This document shows, piece after piece, positions 61,631 through 64,000 of a stretch of DNA of 64,000 nucleotides (its first letter is position 1; every line of letters starts with the position of its first letter). This DNA comes from Sipunculus nudus (lineage: Eukaryota > Annelida > Sipuncula > Golfingiida > Sipunculidae), in the NCBI GenBank assembly GCA_026874595.1, contig CM049310.1, forward strand, positions 84,047,056 through 84,111,055. Direction: 5' to 3'. The notes below the pieces were generated by a model. It was not told the origin of the DNA. It was given only the letters and a program-made list of their open reading frames with translations, and made no database searches. A program made the translations under genes and the position numbers.

Positions 61631-62879
61631 TGTAACCATGACATCTCGTGACGATCATCAAAGAGAAAGGCGGGGTTGAACATATGACCTGCAGGCAAGG
61701 CTATGCAGGGACCGGAAATCCTCCTGCATATTATAACAGGCCGGACGCGTGAAATAGAAATATAATTGAGCAATAAAGAGAAAAAAAAAATAAATTGGTT
61801 TGTTTCGTGTTGTATGAAGTTTTGACTCATCACCGTTATATCTCAAGATAAGAATGAATGCGCAGGACAAATGTTCATAATAAAAATAACACATGGTCAG
61901 GTGTCATGTTTTGTAATATTTATATGTGACAGTCGTGCGCCGGTCTTCATACACTTATATTTGGTTATACTCCCGACAACAATGTAGGCGATACGCCGGA
62001 ACGTTGTTAATGTCAGGCCCCGTGTTATATCATCTCCATGCATAAAAGCCAAAGCGCAGTCAAACGAGTGTAAACAATACCTCAGTTGTTTTTATTTTGC
62101 AGTTTCCAGCATTCAGCATTTTGTGACGGGAGGATTAAGCACAGGGCAGAGACTGGTTTTTGAAGTGATTGGCTGGTGCAAGTGTGACGTCACAAACTTT
62201 ATTTGTAAATGAACAAAATCTAGCAGCACACGTTGGTTGTTTTTATTTATTCCTGCTTATCCTGAAAAAAAAAGCTGAACCAGTTGCGCAACCTCTTGTG
62301 GTGTGTCTGTGTGTGGTTTATTTTATTTGGGAACCAGGTGTGATCATTCGTTGGACATATAATGTTATAAGGGGGGCGGGCGTCGGCCGACAGAGGAAGC
62401 GGATTTTCAAATATCTTGTGTAGGGCGTTAGCGACATCTGGAGGTGGCGCCGTGAACTATATGTTTGCTTCAAGTCCACGTGGTATAATTTGATTTTCTG
62501 GATCTTTATAAATAGAGCACAAGACTATTGGCTTGGACTACACATGGACATATTATAAAAATCCCGGTCTCTATATGAGCTATATCATGATTTCGTAAAC
62601 ATGAAAATTTATATGCCGGTGATACCTATACGACTTGTGTGAACCAGAGGATCATCTTAGTGTGAGCCGGTAAACCACCAGGGTTTGACATCGACGCGGA
62701 GGTCGTGTGTATGTAACCCCTGACAGAGACCATCTGTGCATGCGCCTTTTTTTATTGGGCTCATATAGATGATAGTGTAACTGGGTTGTTTTTCAATAGT
62801 TCCTTTGAATAAACGTTAAGGTTTGAAAACATTCTGTGTTATCTTTTTCAAACACAATAACAGACCACTGGGACGGCTT

Positions 62880-64000
62880 GTCTGTGAACCAAAGACCACC
62901 TGTGTGATAGTCAGTGGACCACTGGTGTGTAAGTCCAGTGGACCACCTGTGTGTGAGCCCGTGAACTACCTGTATGAGAACCAGTGGACAACCTGTATGA
63001 GCTCGCGGACTACCTTTGGATGGGGTAGGAGGTAGTTTTGTGTATGCCTCTGTGTGAAAGAGTGGACCACTTGTATGTGAGCTAGTGGACCAAATGTGTG
63101 AACCAGTGAACTTATCTTGTATAAGCCAGCGGACCAGCTGCATGTGAACCAGCCGACCATTTGTGTGTGAACCAGTGGACCACCTGTTTGTGAGCCAGCC
63201 GACTATCTGTGTGTGAACCAGTGGACCACCTGTGTGTGAGCCAGTCGACTATTTGTGTGTGAACCAGTGGACCGCAAGGTGTGTTAAAGTGGACCAGCTC
63301 TGACTGAGCATACGGACTACCTGCATGTGAACCAATGGACCACCTGTACGTAAGCCAGCAGACCATCTTTGTGTGAGCCAGTGGAATACCTATGCGTGAG
63401 CCAGTGGACCATTTGTGTGTGAACCAGCGGACCACCTGTGTGTAAGCCAGTCGACCATTTGTGTGTGAACCTGTAGACCACCTATCGGGGATCGCCATGG
63501 GGAAGACCACCTGTGTGTGAGCCAGTGGACAACCTGCATATGAACCAGTGGGCCGCCTGTGTGTGAACCAGTGAACTAGCTGTGTGTAAGAGTGGACCAC
63601 ATCTCTATAAACCAACGGACTTCCTGCATGTGAACCAGTAGGCCGCCTGTGTGTTAGCCAGCTTACCACCTGTGGGTGAGCCTGTCGACCACCTGTCAGG
63701 GATAGCCATGTGAAAGACCACCTATGTTTGAGCCAGAGGACAACCTGTTTGGGGCCAGTTGTCAAACTGTATGTGAAACACCTGCATGTGAACTAAAGGA
63801 CCACCTTTGTGTGAGTCAGTCGACCATCTTTATGTGAACCAGTGGACCACCTGTGTCTGAGCAAGCTGACCAACTGTGTGTGAACTAGTGGACCACCTGT
63901 TTGTAAACCAGTGGGCCGCCTGTGTGGCAGCAAATAAGCCACCTGTGGGTGAGACAGTGAACTACCTGTGGGGGATCAACTCTTGGTGAGACACTGTACA
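62880..64000 (+). repeat. Delta 23-bp minisatellite array, unit 12 (partial)
   Basis: The first about 49 monomer lengths of a C-type array, running off the window. Confidence 0.93.

Larger units (their letters stand above)
59825..64000 (+). repeat. Macrosatellite unit 12 (subfamily C, cut by the window edge)
   Basis: It follows unit 11 almost base for base up to the end of the window inside delta. CTATGACGTCATAG is at 61617-61630 and GTGACGTCAC at 62184-62193. The array therefore continues to the right for an unknown length. Confidence 0.93.

Noticed and set aside
14757-64000. CRISPR array (regular short repeats)
   Set aside because: The 23-bp units are head-to-tail without unique spacers and sit in a eukaryotic context with no cas genes.

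Overview
The window is eukaryotic, non-coding-rich DNA, most likely from a marine invertebrate. It has an intron/exon boundary, a tRNA-derived SINE, a decayed Ty3/gypsy-type retroelement, poly-A signals, AT-rich spacers, and no bacterial operons or ribosome-binding sites. The retroelement joins protease directly to integrase with no reverse transcriptase between them. That is the domain order of Gmr1-like elements, a group first described from deuterostomes, so a deuterostome host is favoured but not proven. Layout: (1) 1-1785, frameshifted Gmr1-like retroelement remnant. (2) 3508-3989, probable last coding exon of a single-pass membrane protein with PPxY motifs, followed by an AT-rich 3' UTR; this is the only host coding sequence I support. 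(3) 5.9-8.7 kb, two inverted copies of an unnamed dispersed repeat flanking a SINE. (4) 9181 to the end (about 55 kb, 86% of the window), a composite macrosatellite of twelve tandem units, the last cut by the window edge. Each full unit has four modules in fixed order: alpha (about 280 bp leader), beta (an ATT/AAT trinucleotide tract), gamma (about 2.3-2.5 kb of AT-rich DNA carrying CRE-type palindromes, a CCACGTGG site and TATA-like words) and delta (a 23-bp minisatellite, about 0.5 to 2.2 kb). Delta gives long reverse-strand open frames (up to 260 aa, Trp/His/Thr-rich) only because 3 x 23 bp = 69 bp = 23 codons; I do not call them genes. The units fall into subfamilies: A (units 3-5), B (units 7-8) and C (units 10-12, nearly identical to each other). 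Unit 6 reads as an A/B hybrid and unit 9 as a B/C hybrid, which is what unequal exchange would leave. Units 1 and 2 at the left edge are rearranged and carry a 1.5-kb foreign insert, an internal duplication and a deletion. No genes act together here. The interest lies in the architecture and recombination history of the macrosatellite, and in whether its conserved palindrome/CRE cluster drives transcription.
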